Source of the DNA: JBHIBA01 sp046758845
Lineage (GTDB): Bacteria > UBA8248 > JACPRG01 > G963555815
Assembly: GCA_046758845.1 (NCBI GenBank)
Contig: JBHIBA010000110.1
Span: 1 to 13,151 of the forward strand
Direction: 5' to 3'
DNA: 13,151 nt
Shown here piece after piece: positions 6,533 through 13,151 of the stretch. Made by a program: the position numbers and the translations under genes. Positions within the stretch are counted from its first letter, which is position 1. Each line of letters starts with the position of its first letter. The notes beneath the pieces are model-generated. The model saw only the letters and a list, made by a program, of their open reading frames with translations, searched no databases and was not told the DNA's origin.

Positions 6533-8150
6533 GGGGCGCCTCCCCCCCTCTCGATTCGTCCGCCCCTCTCGACTTCTCAGCGGGGATTCCGGCCTGCTCC
6601 GGAGGGTCGGTCTCCTGACTCGAGGCGGATTCTCCGTCGCGGCCAGCCTGGAGGCTTTCCTGGCGGAGCTGAGGGAAGAGAATGACGTCGCGAATGGAAG
6701 GTGAATCAGTGAACAGCATCACCAGGCGGTCGATGCCGATGCCGGACCCGGCCGTGGGGGGCATCCCGTACTCCAGGGCCCGGAGATAATCGTGGTCCAT
6801 CATCTGGGCTTCCTCATCGCCCAATTCCCGCTGCTGGGCCTGTTCCTCAAACTGCTCCCGCTGGACGTCGGGGTCGTTCAGCTCGCTGTAGGCGTTGCCG
6901 ATCTCTTTGCCGCCGATGAACAGCTCGAACCGTTCCACCGTGTCGGGGTCGTCCTCGCGGGGCTTGGCCAGCGGGGAGATGTCCCGGGGGTAGTCGGTGA
7001 GGAAGGTCGGCTGGATCAGGGCCGGCTCCACCGCCGTCTCCAAAATCTTGTTCACCACCTTGCCGAGCCCGTGGTGCCGGGAGACGTCGATCCCCTTGGA
7101 CTCGGCCCACGCCCGGGCGGCGGACTCGGTGGCCAGATCCTGCGGGGTCATCCCCGCAATTTCTTCCAAGGCCTGCGCCAGCTTTATCCTCCGCCAGGGG
7201 GGAGACAGGTCCACCTCCTTCCCCCTCCAAGTGATTCGCCGGGCGCCCAGGACGTCCCCGGCCGTCTCCACCAGGAGAGCCTCGACGAGGTCCATCATGT
7301 CCCGGTAGTCGGCGTACGCCATGTAGAGCTCCAGCATGGTGAACTCGGGGTTGTGCTCGGTGGAGATGCCTTCGTTGCGGAAGTTGCGGTTGATCTCATA
7401 GACCCGGTCGATCCCGCCGACGACCAGACGCTTCAGGTAGAGCTCGGGCGCCACGCGCAAATACAGGGTCATGTCCAGGGCGTTGTGATACGTCACGAAG
7501 GGCCGGGCAGTCGCCCCCCCGACGATGGGCTGCATCATGGGCGTTTCGACCTCGAGGAATCCGCGGGCGTTGAGCCGGTCCCGCAGCGCCTGCACGGTCC
7601 GCGCGCGGCGCGTGAAGACCTGGCGCACCTCCGGGTTCACCATCAGGTCCAGGTACCGCTGGCGGTGGCGGATCTCCACGTCCTGCAGTCCGTGCCACTT
7701 CTCGGGCAGGGGCCGAAGGGACTTGGAAAGAAGCGCCACTTCGCTCGCCCGGATGGAAAGCTCTCCCCGCTTCGTCTTGGTGATCTCTCCCTTGACGCCG
7801 ACGAAGTCGCCGATGTCCAGCTCCTGGAGGAATTCGTACGCCGCCTCGCCGAGGTGGTTCTTTTCGGCGACGACCTGGATCTTTCCCGTCCCGTCCCGGA
7901 GGTCGCAGAAGGTCAGTTTTCCCTGCCGCCGCTTGGCCATCACGCGCCCGGCCAGGACGTGGGTTTCCGCCCGGGCATCGAGCTCCTCGCGGTCGAGGTC
8001 CTCGCACCCCTCCACGATCCGGCCCAGAGACGCCGTGGTGGGAAACCGGTTGACATAGGGGTTCCGTCCCGCCTGTCGGAGTTTCGCGAGCTTCCGGCGC
8101 CGCTGAGCCCTCAGCGGGTGTATTTCATCCGTCGGCCGGATTTTTTGCAC
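6522..8150 (-). CDS. lysS: Lysyl-tRNA synthetase, class II
   Basis: LysS charges tRNA-Lys with lysine at the expense of ATP. The 542-residue product has an N-terminal OB-fold anticodon-binding domain (about 66-143) and a class II core: motif 1 around GFLEVETPMM (197-206), motif 2 RVYEINRNFRNEG (249-261) with downstream EFTMLE, and motif 3 GSGIGIDRLVML (468-479). The conserved core ends near LFPQLR (491-496). Beyond it lies a tail of about 44 residues rich in E, S, G, P and A that resembles nothing I recognise and overlaps the lolC start. The start is GTG at 8150, the only usual start codon after the in-frame TAG near 8204; its AGGGG is almost adjacent, which is closer than ideal. prfB lies 94 bp upstream, and prfB-lysS adjacency is also seen in E. 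coli. Confidence 0.96.
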   Translation of the reverse strand: MQKIRPTDEIHPLRAQRRRKLAKLRQAGRNPYVNRFPTTASLGRIVEGCEDLDREELDARAETHVLAGRVMAKRRQGKLTFCDLRDGTGKIQVVAEKNHLGEAAYEFLQELDIGDFVGVKGEITKTKRGELSIRASEVALLSKSLRPLPEKWHGLQDVEIRHRQRYLDLMVNPEVRQVFTRRARTVQALRDRLNARGFLEVETPMMQPIVGGATARPFVTYHNALDMTLYLRVAPELYLKRLVVGGIDRVYEINRNFRNEGISTEHNPEFTMLELYMAYADYRDMMDLVEALLVETAGDVLGARRITWRGKEVDLSPPWRRIKLAQALEEIAGMTPQDLATESAARAWAESKGIDVSRHHGLGKVVNKILETAVEPALIQPTFLTDYPRDISPLAKPREDDPDTVERFELFIGGKEIGNAYSELNDPDVQREQFEEQAQQRELGDEEAQMMDHDYLRALEYGMPPTAGSGIGIDRLVMLFTDSPSIRDVILFPQLRQESLQAGRDGESASSQETDPPEQAGIPAEKSRGADESRGGEAPLGV

Positions 8151-8190
8151 TCCCCTTTGCCATTCAACGATAACGAGAAGGTTCCAACAA

Positions 8191-8212
8191 CCGGGGGCAT
8201 CCTACCCCCCGG
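8191..8212. repeat. Perfect 7-bp inverted repeat in the prfB-lysS gap
   Basis: CCGGGGG (8191-8197) and CCCCCGG (8206-8212) form a perfect inverted repeat with an eight-base loop. On the minus strand the loop reads GTAGGATG and contains the putative -10 hexamer of the lysS promoter. It could be an operator for a dimeric regulator, or an RNA hairpin after prfB. The downstream minus-strand sequence is TTGTTGG rather than a U-run, so it would be a poor intrinsic terminator. Confidence 0.5.
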
Positions 8213-8228
8213 ACGGGAAGCCGGTCAA
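8199..8228 (-). promoter_or_regulatory. Putative sigma70-type promoter for lysS-lolC-lolD
   Basis: On the minus strand TTGACC (8228-8223) matches the -35 consensus at five of six bases. After an 18-base spacer, TAGGAT (8204-8199) matches the -10 at four of six, including the key first, second and last positions. It lies wholly between the prfB stop and the lysS start, about 50 bases before the GTG. This is a sequence-pattern call only, and read-through from prfB may also occur. Confidence 0.4.
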
Positions 8229-8244
8229 TCCATCGCGCCCGCGC

Positions 8245-9352
8245 CTACCCCGCCTCCTGGAAGGCCATCAGATAGGCCTCGATGAAGGCGTCCAGGTCCC
8301 CGTCCAGGACCGGATCCACATTGCCGACCTCGACGTTCGTCCGGTGGTCTTTCACCAGTCGGTAGGGATGCAGGACGTAAGAGCGGATCTGGCTTCCGAA
8401 GGCGATCTGTTTCTTGCCGCTGTGGATGGCTTCCATCTCCTCTTCTTTTTTTCTGCGTTCCAGGTCGTAGAGACGGGCCTTGAGAACCTTCAGGGCCATG
8501 GCCTTGTTCTTGTGCTGGGAGCGCTCGTTCTGGCAGGAGACGACGATCCCCGAGGGCAGGTGGGTGATCCGCACGGCCGAATCGGTGACGTTGACGTGCT
8601 GGCCGCCGGCGCCGCTGCTCCGGTAGGTGTCGATTTTCAAATCGGCCTCGTTGATCTCGACGGCGACGTCGTCGTCCACCTCCGGGAAGACAAAGACCGA
8701 AGCGAAGGACGTGTGCCGCCGCCGGGCGGCGTCGAACGGCGAGATCCGCACCAGCCGGTGGACGCCGATCTCCGAACGCAGGTAGCCGAAGGCGTACGGC
8801 CCGTTGACGGACAGGGTGCCGCTCTTGATGCCGCCTTCCTCCGCCGACTGAACGTCGAGGGTCTCGGTGGCGAAGCCCCGGCGCTCGGCCCACCTCAGGT
8901 ACATGCGCATCAGCATCTGCGCCCAGTCCTGGGACTCCGTCCCCCCGGCGCCCGCGTTGATGTGGATGAGGGCGTTCCGCTCGTCGTGCTCCCCGCTCAG
9001 CATCAAGTGGAACTCGATGCGGCGGAGGTCCTCCCCCAGGGCATCGACCTCTCTGTCCAGCTCCGCCAGCTCCCGGGACGCATCCTCCTCTTCCGCCACC
9101 AGGCCGAGGAGCTCTCCGGTGTCGTTCACGCGCCGATTCAGACCGGTCCACTCCTCCACGGGAGCCGCCAGGGCGGCCCGGCGTTGAAGGGTCTGTTGCG
9201 CCGCATTCGGATTGTCCCAGAAGTTCTCCCGGCCGATTTGCGCGTCGAGCTTTTGAAGTTCCCGTTCCTTCCCGGCCAGGTCAAAGACGGCCTCGTACGG
9301 TTTCCAGGCGGCGGGTCAGGTCCTCAAGTTTGCTCTTGATCTCTCCCATCAT
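8245..9352 (-). CDS. prfB: Peptide chain release factor 2, expressed by programmed +1 frameshift
   Basis: RF2 recognises UGA and UAA stop codons in the ribosome and triggers release of the peptide. The first frame runs from ATG 9352 (a second ATG at 9349 is better spaced from AGAGGA) for 23 codons to CTT (9286-9284), then meets TGA (9283-9281). Skipping T9283 and resuming at GAC (9282) gives a 368-residue protein ending in TAG at 8245; E. coli RF2 has 365. The joined product has the usual helical N-domain, the tripeptide anticodon SPF at 204-206 and the catalytic GAGGQ (GGQ at 249-251), one residue from the E. coli positions. SPF, rather than the PAT-type motif, excludes RF1. A caller that ignores frameshifting would truncate it to a shorter protein from GTG 9159. 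It lies 23 bp after lnt, so it is probably co-transcribed with it. Confidence 0.96.
9280..9294 (-). promoter_or_regulatory. prfB programmed +1 frameshift (autoregulation) site
   Basis: On the minus strand the site reads GAGG (9294-9291), CCGT, then CTT-TGA-C (9286-9280). CUU-UGA-C is the classical RF2 slippery site: when RF2 is scarce the ribosome stalls at UGA, tRNA-Leu slips by one base and full-length RF2 is made. The upstream GAGG serves as the internal Shine-Dalgarno-like element; it is shorter than the E. coli AGGGGG and lies four rather than three bases from CTT. The frame after the slip restores the conserved RF2 N-terminus. Confidence 0.93.
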
Positions 9353-9375
9353 GGTCCTCTCCCTTTTTCACGAAT

Positions 9376-11037
9376 TCAAAAAGACTCATCCATCCGAACG
9401 CCCTCACGGGGCCCGCGCCATGCGAAAGCGAAAACCAAAAAGGTGACGGCCGCGCACAGGTAGGCGAAAAGATCTCCGAATCGGGTATAAAAGCTGAGCG
9501 CCGCCGGGCGGGCGGGCAAAACGCTCGTGACGACCCCGGTGCGCACGAACAGGTCCGTCGCGCGCCGGATCCTTCCGCTGGCGTCTACGACGGCCGTGAC
9601 GCCGGTGTTCGCCGCCCGGACGAGGGGCGCCCGGTTTTCCACCGCCCGCAGGGCGGCCATCGCCAGGTGCTGGTAGGGGGCCGCGCTGCGCCCGAACCAG
9701 GCGTCGTTGGTGACGTTGACCAGCATCCGCGCCCCGCCGCGCACGAACCGCCTCACCTCGTCGGGAAAGATCACCTCGTAGCAAATCAACACGCTGAAGG
9801 GCGCCTTGGCGTGGGGGAACACTGTCCGTTGGACGCCGGGAAGGAAGTCCCCGATTCCGGTGACCATTTTCCGGATGAAGGGAAACCACCGCTTCAGCGG
9901 AATGTACTCCCCGTAAGGGACTAGATGCATCTTGTGGTACTCTCCTTCCACCTTCTTTTCGGGCGTAACGAGAAAGGCGCTGTTGCGCAGGCGGTATTCC
10001 CGGTCGCGCGCCACAACGGACGGCGCGCCGACCAGCAAGGGGGTTTTCACTTCGGCGGCCAGGTCCAACAACGTCTCTCGGAGCTCCTTTTCCCGAAGGA
10101 AAAAGAACGGCGCGGCGGTCTCCGGCCAAACGATCAGGTCCGGCTTCTCGCCTGCAAATTTGTACGTGAGATCTCGGTAGATCTTCAGCGTCTTGAGCTG
10201 ATATTCCTTGTCCCACTTCAACTCCTGGTCGATGTTCCCCTGAAGGAGGGCCACCTTGAGCGCTCCGTCGGGGAAGGACGGACCCTGAGAAGGAGGGCCG
10301 AACGTTTGAAGGCGGCCCCTGCCGTAAAGGAGAACCGCCCCTATCAAAAGCGCCGCGCCGCCGAGGACCCACCCGGCCCCCCACCTCCCCTTCCTCGGGG
10401 AACCGGGAAGAAAACCCCGCAGGACGCCCCACAGGGCGGCGTTGGCCAGTACGATAAGGAAGCCCACCCCGTAAACCCCCGTCACGTCCGCTACCTGGAT
10501 GACCGGAAGCGTTGCGTATTGCGTGTAGCCGAGCGCCGCCCAGGGGAAGCCGGTCAAGAAGTGCGTCCTTAACAGCTCCAAAGACGTCCACAGGAAAGGC
10601 GCCAGGGCGAAGCGGAGCGGTCCGCTCTCCCGCCCGAACCGGCAAAGGAGCGCACAAAAGGCCGCCGGGTAGAGGCTCAAGTAAGCCGCCAGCATGAGCA
10701 GGACGAGCCAGGCGACGACCACCGGCAGATTCCCGTATCGGGTCATCGTGATGGTGACCCAGTAGAGGACCCCCACGTAGCCGACCATTCCCGTGAGGCC
10801 GCCCAGCCAGAAAGCGCGCCTCGGAGAGAGGCCCTCAACGGCCGCCAGCATCGGGATCAGCGCCACCCAGGAAAGCGCCGCCCAGTCGAAGGTGGGGAAG
10901 CAAAAGACGAAGAGGACGCCGGAAAGGGCGGCCGCAGTCACGCGGTGCGTCAGGCGCAACCCTCGGGGGAAATCTTTCCGCGGCGGGGCCTTTTTCCGAG
11001 CGACCGCCGCCGCCGATGCGGGAGCCGGTGTGATCAT
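9376..11037 (-). CDS. lnt: Apolipoprotein N-acyltransferase
   Basis: Lnt transfers a third acyl chain to the N-terminal cysteine of diacylated lipoproteins in the inner membrane, which normally commits them to Lol export. The 553-residue protein has hydrophobic segments at about 34-68, 76-97, 105-133, 183-207 and 222-240, and one near the C-terminus (523-540). Between them is a periplasmic carbon-nitrogen hydrolase (nitrilase) domain, about 260-508. The catalytic triad is visible as E306 (VWPETAAP), K369 (GEYHKMHLVPYGEY) and C419 (VLICYE), matching E. coli E267, K335 and C387. The first 30 residues are a basic, Ala/Pro-rich extension of no known role. Its ATG overlaps the uvrC stop by four bases (ATGA), and prfB follows after 23 bp. 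Confidence 0.96.
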   Translation of the reverse strand: MITPAPASAAAVARKKAPPRKDFPRGLRLTHRVTAAALSGVLFVFCFPTFDWAALSWVALIPMLAAVEGLSPRRAFWLGGLTGMVGYVGVLYWVTITMTRYGNLPVVVAWLVLLMLAAYLSLYPAAFCALLCRFGRESGPLRFALAPFLWTSLELLRTHFLTGFPWAALGYTQYATLPVIQVADVTGVYGVGFLIVLANAALWGVLRGFLPGSPRKGRWGAGWVLGGAALLIGAVLLYGRGRLQTFGPPSQGPSFPDGALKVALLQGNIDQELKWDKEYQLKTLKIYRDLTYKFAGEKPDLIVWPETAAPFFFLREKELRETLLDLAAEVKTPLLVGAPSVVARDREYRLRNSAFLVTPEKKVEGEYHKMHLVPYGEYIPLKRWFPFIRKMVTGIGDFLPGVQRTVFPHAKAPFSVLICYEVIFPDEVRRFVRGGARMLVNVTNDAWFGRSAAPYQHLAMAALRAVENRAPLVRAANTGVTAVVDASGRIRRATDLFVRTGVVTSVLPARPAALSFYTRFGDLFAYLCAAVTFLVFAFAWRGPREGVRMDESF

Positions 11038-12920
11038 CCTGCTCCGTCGCCTCGCGGGGTTTCCGTCCCCTTCGATTGTGGACCGCCCTCCCCGCCCACG
11101 CGCTCTTTCACGGCCCGGGCCAGGGCCTCGTTCATGTGGGGTATCCCGGCGAGCTGATCGACGCCGGCCTCCCGGATCTGATCGACGCTTCCGAAGTAAC
11201 GAAGGAGCGACCGCCGGCGCGCGGGTCCGATCCCTTCGACTTCTTCGAGGATCGACTGGAGGCGCCCCTTCCCGCGCCGTTTGCGATGGAACCGGATGGC
11301 GAAGCGGTGGGTCTCGTCCCGGACGCGCTGGAGCAGGTAACGCACGGGCGAATCCGGCAACAGGGGAATGGGGTCGGCGTAGCCCGGGAGGAAGATCATG
11401 TCGTTGCGGCCGCGGCGGTCCCCGCCTTTGGCCATTGCGATGACGGAAAGGCGCCTGAGCGCCAGTTCGTCGAGGACGCGCAGGGCCGCGCCAAGCTGCC
11501 CTTTGCCCCCGTCAACGAGGATGAGGTTCGGCCAGGGACCCCCTTCGGCCAGAGCCCTCCGGAACCGTCTTTCCAGGACCTCGGCCATCATGGCGTAATC
11601 GTCCGGGGCGTTCTCCGTCTTGATCAGGTAGTTCCGGTACTCGTCCTTGGCCGGCTTGCCGTCGCGGAAGACCACCATGCAGGCCACGGCATCCGTGCCC
11701 TGAAGGTTGGAGACGTCGAAGGCCTCGATGCGTTGTGGAACCTCGGGCAGGCGGAGGACGTCGCGCAGCTCGCCCAGCAGCTCCTCTCCGGTCCTTCCTT
11801 CCTCCTCGGGGTGCTCCAGGTAGTGGCGCGCGTTGTCCGACGCCATGGCGAGCAGACGGGCCTTGCCCCCCCTTTGCGGAACCGTCAGCCGGACGCGCCC
11901 GCCGCGCTGCTCCGTCAGCCAATCTTCAATGAGATCCGAATCGGGAACCACGATGGGGACCAGAACCTCCGGCGGGATGAAGGTCCCCCGCGCGTAGTAT
12001 TGCTTGAGGAACGATTCCAGCAGATCGCCCTCCGGCTCGGACGCCGGGAACTTGAAATCGAATCCCTGGTCCCCCAGGACCTTACCCCCGCGGACGAAGA
12101 AGACGTGAATCCGGGCCCGGTCTCCGAACCGGTGCAGGCCGACCACATCCTGGTCCTCCAGCTCGGTGGAGACGATCCGCTGCCGCTGGAGGACGCGCTC
12201 CACCGCCCGGATCTGATCCCGGTAGCGGGCGGCCTCCTCGTAGTGCAGATCCACCGAGGCCGAATGCATCCGATCCTCCAGGGTCTTGATGAGCTCCTGG
12301 TCTCTGCCCTTGAGGAACAAGTTCACGCGCTCGACCAGCCCGTCGTACTCCTCCCGGTCGCAGTAGGCCACGCAGGGCGCGATGCACCGCTTCATCTCGT
12401 ACTCCAGGCAGGGGCGGTCGCGCCTTCCGTCCATGGGCTCGTCGCAGGAGCGGATCGGGAAGACCTTGTGGATGAGGCGAAGGGTCTGCCGGATGGACTT
12501 GGCCGAGACGTACGGCCCGAAGTAGCTGGCGCCGTCCTTGCGCACCCGCCGGGCGATCTCCAGCCGCGGATAGTCCTCATGGGTGGTGAACCGCAGGTAG
12601 GGAAAATGCTTGTCGTCGCGCAGGACGACGTTGTACCTGGGCCGATGACGTTTGACGTAGTTGCTCTCCAGGATCAGGGCCTCCATCTCGCTGGCCGTGA
12701 CGATGTAGTCCAGCGACTGCACCCGCTCCACCATCGACCGGATGCGGGGGGAGAGCTGGGCCGAGGGCGCAAAGTAGGAGCGGACCCGGCGCCGCAGGGA
12801 CTTGGCCTTCCCTACGTAGAGGACCTTCCCCTTTTCGTCGCGCATCATGTAGATGCCGGGCCCGGCGGGCAGGCCTTGGCCCAGGCGGTCTTTGCCCGCC
12901 ACCTGCGTCCCGACTTCCAT
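11034..12920 (-). CDS. uvrC: Excinuclease ABC subunit UvrC
   Basis: UvrC makes both incisions in UvrABC nucleotide excision repair. With ATG 12920 as start it has 628 residues. The GIY-YIG nuclease for the 3' cut is at the N-terminus (PGIYMM at 21-26, LYVGKAKSLRRR from 34). A cysteine cluster at 159, 171, 179 and 183 (spacing 11, 7, 3) matches that proposed to hold a [4Fe-4S] cluster in E. coli UvrC. A UVR motif for UvrB binding lies at about 208-243. The RNase H-like domain for the 5' cut has D402 (FDVSN), D470 (LVDGGKGQ) and H538 (RDETHRFA). Tandem helix-hairpin-helix motifs are at about 558-607, followed by a short Gly/Glu-rich tail. The ATG has GAGGAAGG about eight bases upstream. The frame stays open to a GTG at 13067, but the extra 49 residues are Arg/Lys/Pro-rich and unlike the family. 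Confidence 0.95.
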   Translation of the reverse strand: MEVGTQVAGKDRLGQGLPAGPGIYMMRDEKGKVLYVGKAKSLRRRVRSYFAPSAQLSPRIRSMVERVQSLDYIVTASEMEALILESNYVKRHRPRYNVVLRDDKHFPYLRFTTHEDYPRLEIARRVRKDGASYFGPYVSAKSIRQTLRLIHKVFPIRSCDEPMDGRRDRPCLEYEMKRCIAPCVAYCDREEYDGLVERVNLFLKGRDQELIKTLEDRMHSASVDLHYEEAARYRDQIRAVERVLQRQRIVSTELEDQDVVGLHRFGDRARIHVFFVRGGKVLGDQGFDFKFPASEPEGDLLESFLKQYYARGTFIPPEVLVPIVVPDSDLIEDWLTEQRGGRVRLTVPQRGGKARLLAMASDNARHYLEHPEEEGRTGEELLGELRDVLRLPEVPQRIEAFDVSNLQGTDAVACMVVFRDGKPAKDEYRNYLIKTENAPDDYAMMAEVLERRFRRALAEGGPWPNLILVDGGKGQLGAALRVLDELALRRLSVIAMAKGGDRRGRNDMIFLPGYADPIPLLPDSPVRYLLQRVRDETHRFAIRFHRKRRGKGRLQSILEEVEGIGPARRRSLLRYFGSVDQIREAGVDQLAGIPHMNEALARAVKERVGGEGGPQSKGTETPRGDGAG

Positions 12921-13151
12921 GGCCTCGACCTTCCTCGCGCTCACTTCGCCAACCCTAACAGACTCCGTTGGTTTCTGTCTTTGTGGGGGGCGCTTTTTGG
13001 GCACTGCGTGCCGGCCCAACTGCGGTTGGAGCCTTGTCTGCTCAAACCGAGCGTCTTTGGCGCACACCCTCCGAGAGGTGATTCACCAGGCACGCAAGTG
13101 CGGAAACCTGACGCGGTGCGTCCGCCCCCCCGCACCCCCCAGCAAAACTTT
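12921..13151. other. Non-coding region upstream of uvrC
   Basis: These 231 bases hold no gene I can support. Two overlapping minus-strand frames are open here (one joining uvrC, one of 64 codons at 13135-12941), but neither resembles a known protein or has a clear ribosome binding site. The uvrC site GAGGAAGG is at its left end. On the plus strand C-rich runs at 13124-13130 and 13135-13140 give long G-runs on the minus strand. The middle (13000-13122) is packed with short inverted repeats, listed separately. No tRNA-like cloverleaf or convincing promoter was found. Confidence 0.5.
13000..13122. repeat. Cluster of short perfect inverted repeats (possible structured RNA or dispersed repeat)
   Basis: On the plus strand, perfect small-loop hairpins occur one after another: GGCAC-tgc-GTGCC (13000-13012), CCAAC-tgcg-GTTGG (13016-13029), GGTG-att-CACC (13077-13087), GCAC-gcaa-GTGC (13090-13101) and GACGC-ggt-GCGTC (13110-13122). 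A longer imperfect stem, CGGTT/AACCG plus GAGC/GCTC with one mismatch and a seven-base loop (13023-13049), shares bases with the second hairpin, so the two are mutually exclusive. CAGG/CCTG (13087-13090 with 13107-13110) can enclose the fourth. Three perfect 5-bp stems with loops of three or four bases in about 120 bases is more than I would expect by chance, but GC-rich DNA makes short stems common. Function unknown. Confidence 0.4.

Noticed and set aside
8180..8185. GGAACC before lysS as a sigmaE-like -35 for an envelope-stress promoter
   Set aside because: No matching -10 (TCTGA/TCAAA-like) occurs at the right spacing before the lysS start.
6792..8285. 497-codon plus-strand open frame opposite lysS
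   Set aside because: LysS on the minus strand carries all three class II motifs; the plus frame is His/Leu/Val/Gly-rich shadow translation.
8245..9159. prfB as a truncated 304-residue gene or a pseudogene broken by TGA
   Set aside because: The TGA lies in CTT-TGA-C after a ribosome-binding-site-like GAGG, and the joined frames restore a normal-length RF2, so it is programmed frameshifting rather than damage.
12921..13067. 49-residue N-terminal extension of UvrC from GTG 13067
   Set aside because: UvrC usually begins shortly before the GIY motif, and the ATG at 12920 has a good ribosome binding site. The extension is basic, Pro-rich and falls in the hairpin-rich region.
12941..13135. 64-codon minus-strand open frame upstream of uvrC
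   Set aside because: No clear ribosome binding site, no recognised family, and it overlaps the inverted-repeat cluster. Worth reopening only if homologues show protein-like conservation.

Overview
The window is a dense run of conserved bacterial genes, all transcribed from the minus strand. Read in the direction of transcription (high to low coordinates) the order is uvrC - lnt - prfB - lysS - lolC - lolD - clpC - bamA. bamA runs off the left edge. The DNA is GC-rich by eye. An outer membrane (BamA, Lol system, Lnt) marks a Gram-negative diderm. The unfoldase is of the ClpC type (UVR-containing middle domain) rather than proteobacterial ClpA. The order lnt-prfB-lysS-lolC-lolD-bamA is, from memory, like that of Geobacter-type deltaproteobacteria and some related deep diderm phyla (Acidobacteriota, Methylomirabilota). 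I cannot place the organism more precisely from this window alone.

Layout from right to left. Positions 12921-13151 hold no convincing gene but an unusual density of short perfect hairpins. uvrC (12920-11034, nucleotide excision repair) overlaps lnt (11037-9376, lipoprotein N-acylation) by an ATGA. After 23 bp comes prfB (9352-8245, release factor 2), which is split over two frames by a CTT-TGA-C programmed +1 frameshift site. A 94-bp gap contains a plausible sigma70-like promoter whose -10 lies in the loop of a perfect inverted repeat. lysS (8150-6522), lolC (6532-5267) and lolD (5274-4573) then overlap each other end to end. A 29-bp gap carries an 8-codon micro-ORF with its own ribosome binding site, and its last codons overlap the start of clpC (4543-2093). 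After 131 bp bamA starts at a probable TTG (1961) and continues past the window edge.

The genes group into two themes. The envelope genes form a route: Lnt completes lipoprotein acylation, LolCD extracts mature lipoproteins from the inner membrane, and BamA folds outer-membrane beta-barrels. The information-processing genes (uvrC, prfB, lysS) are interleaved with them; prfB-lysS adjacency is also found in E. coli. clpC, a cytoplasmic unfoldase for ClpP, sits between lolD and bamA and is the least expected member.

I see no mobile element, CRISPR array, tRNA or rRNA, and no obviously new multi-gene system. The points most worth a second look are the hairpin-rich region upstream of uvrC, the micro-ORF at the clpC start, the promoter/inverted-repeat arrangement before lysS, and the ClpC N-domain residues that match phosphoarginine-binding residues in Bacillus ClpC.
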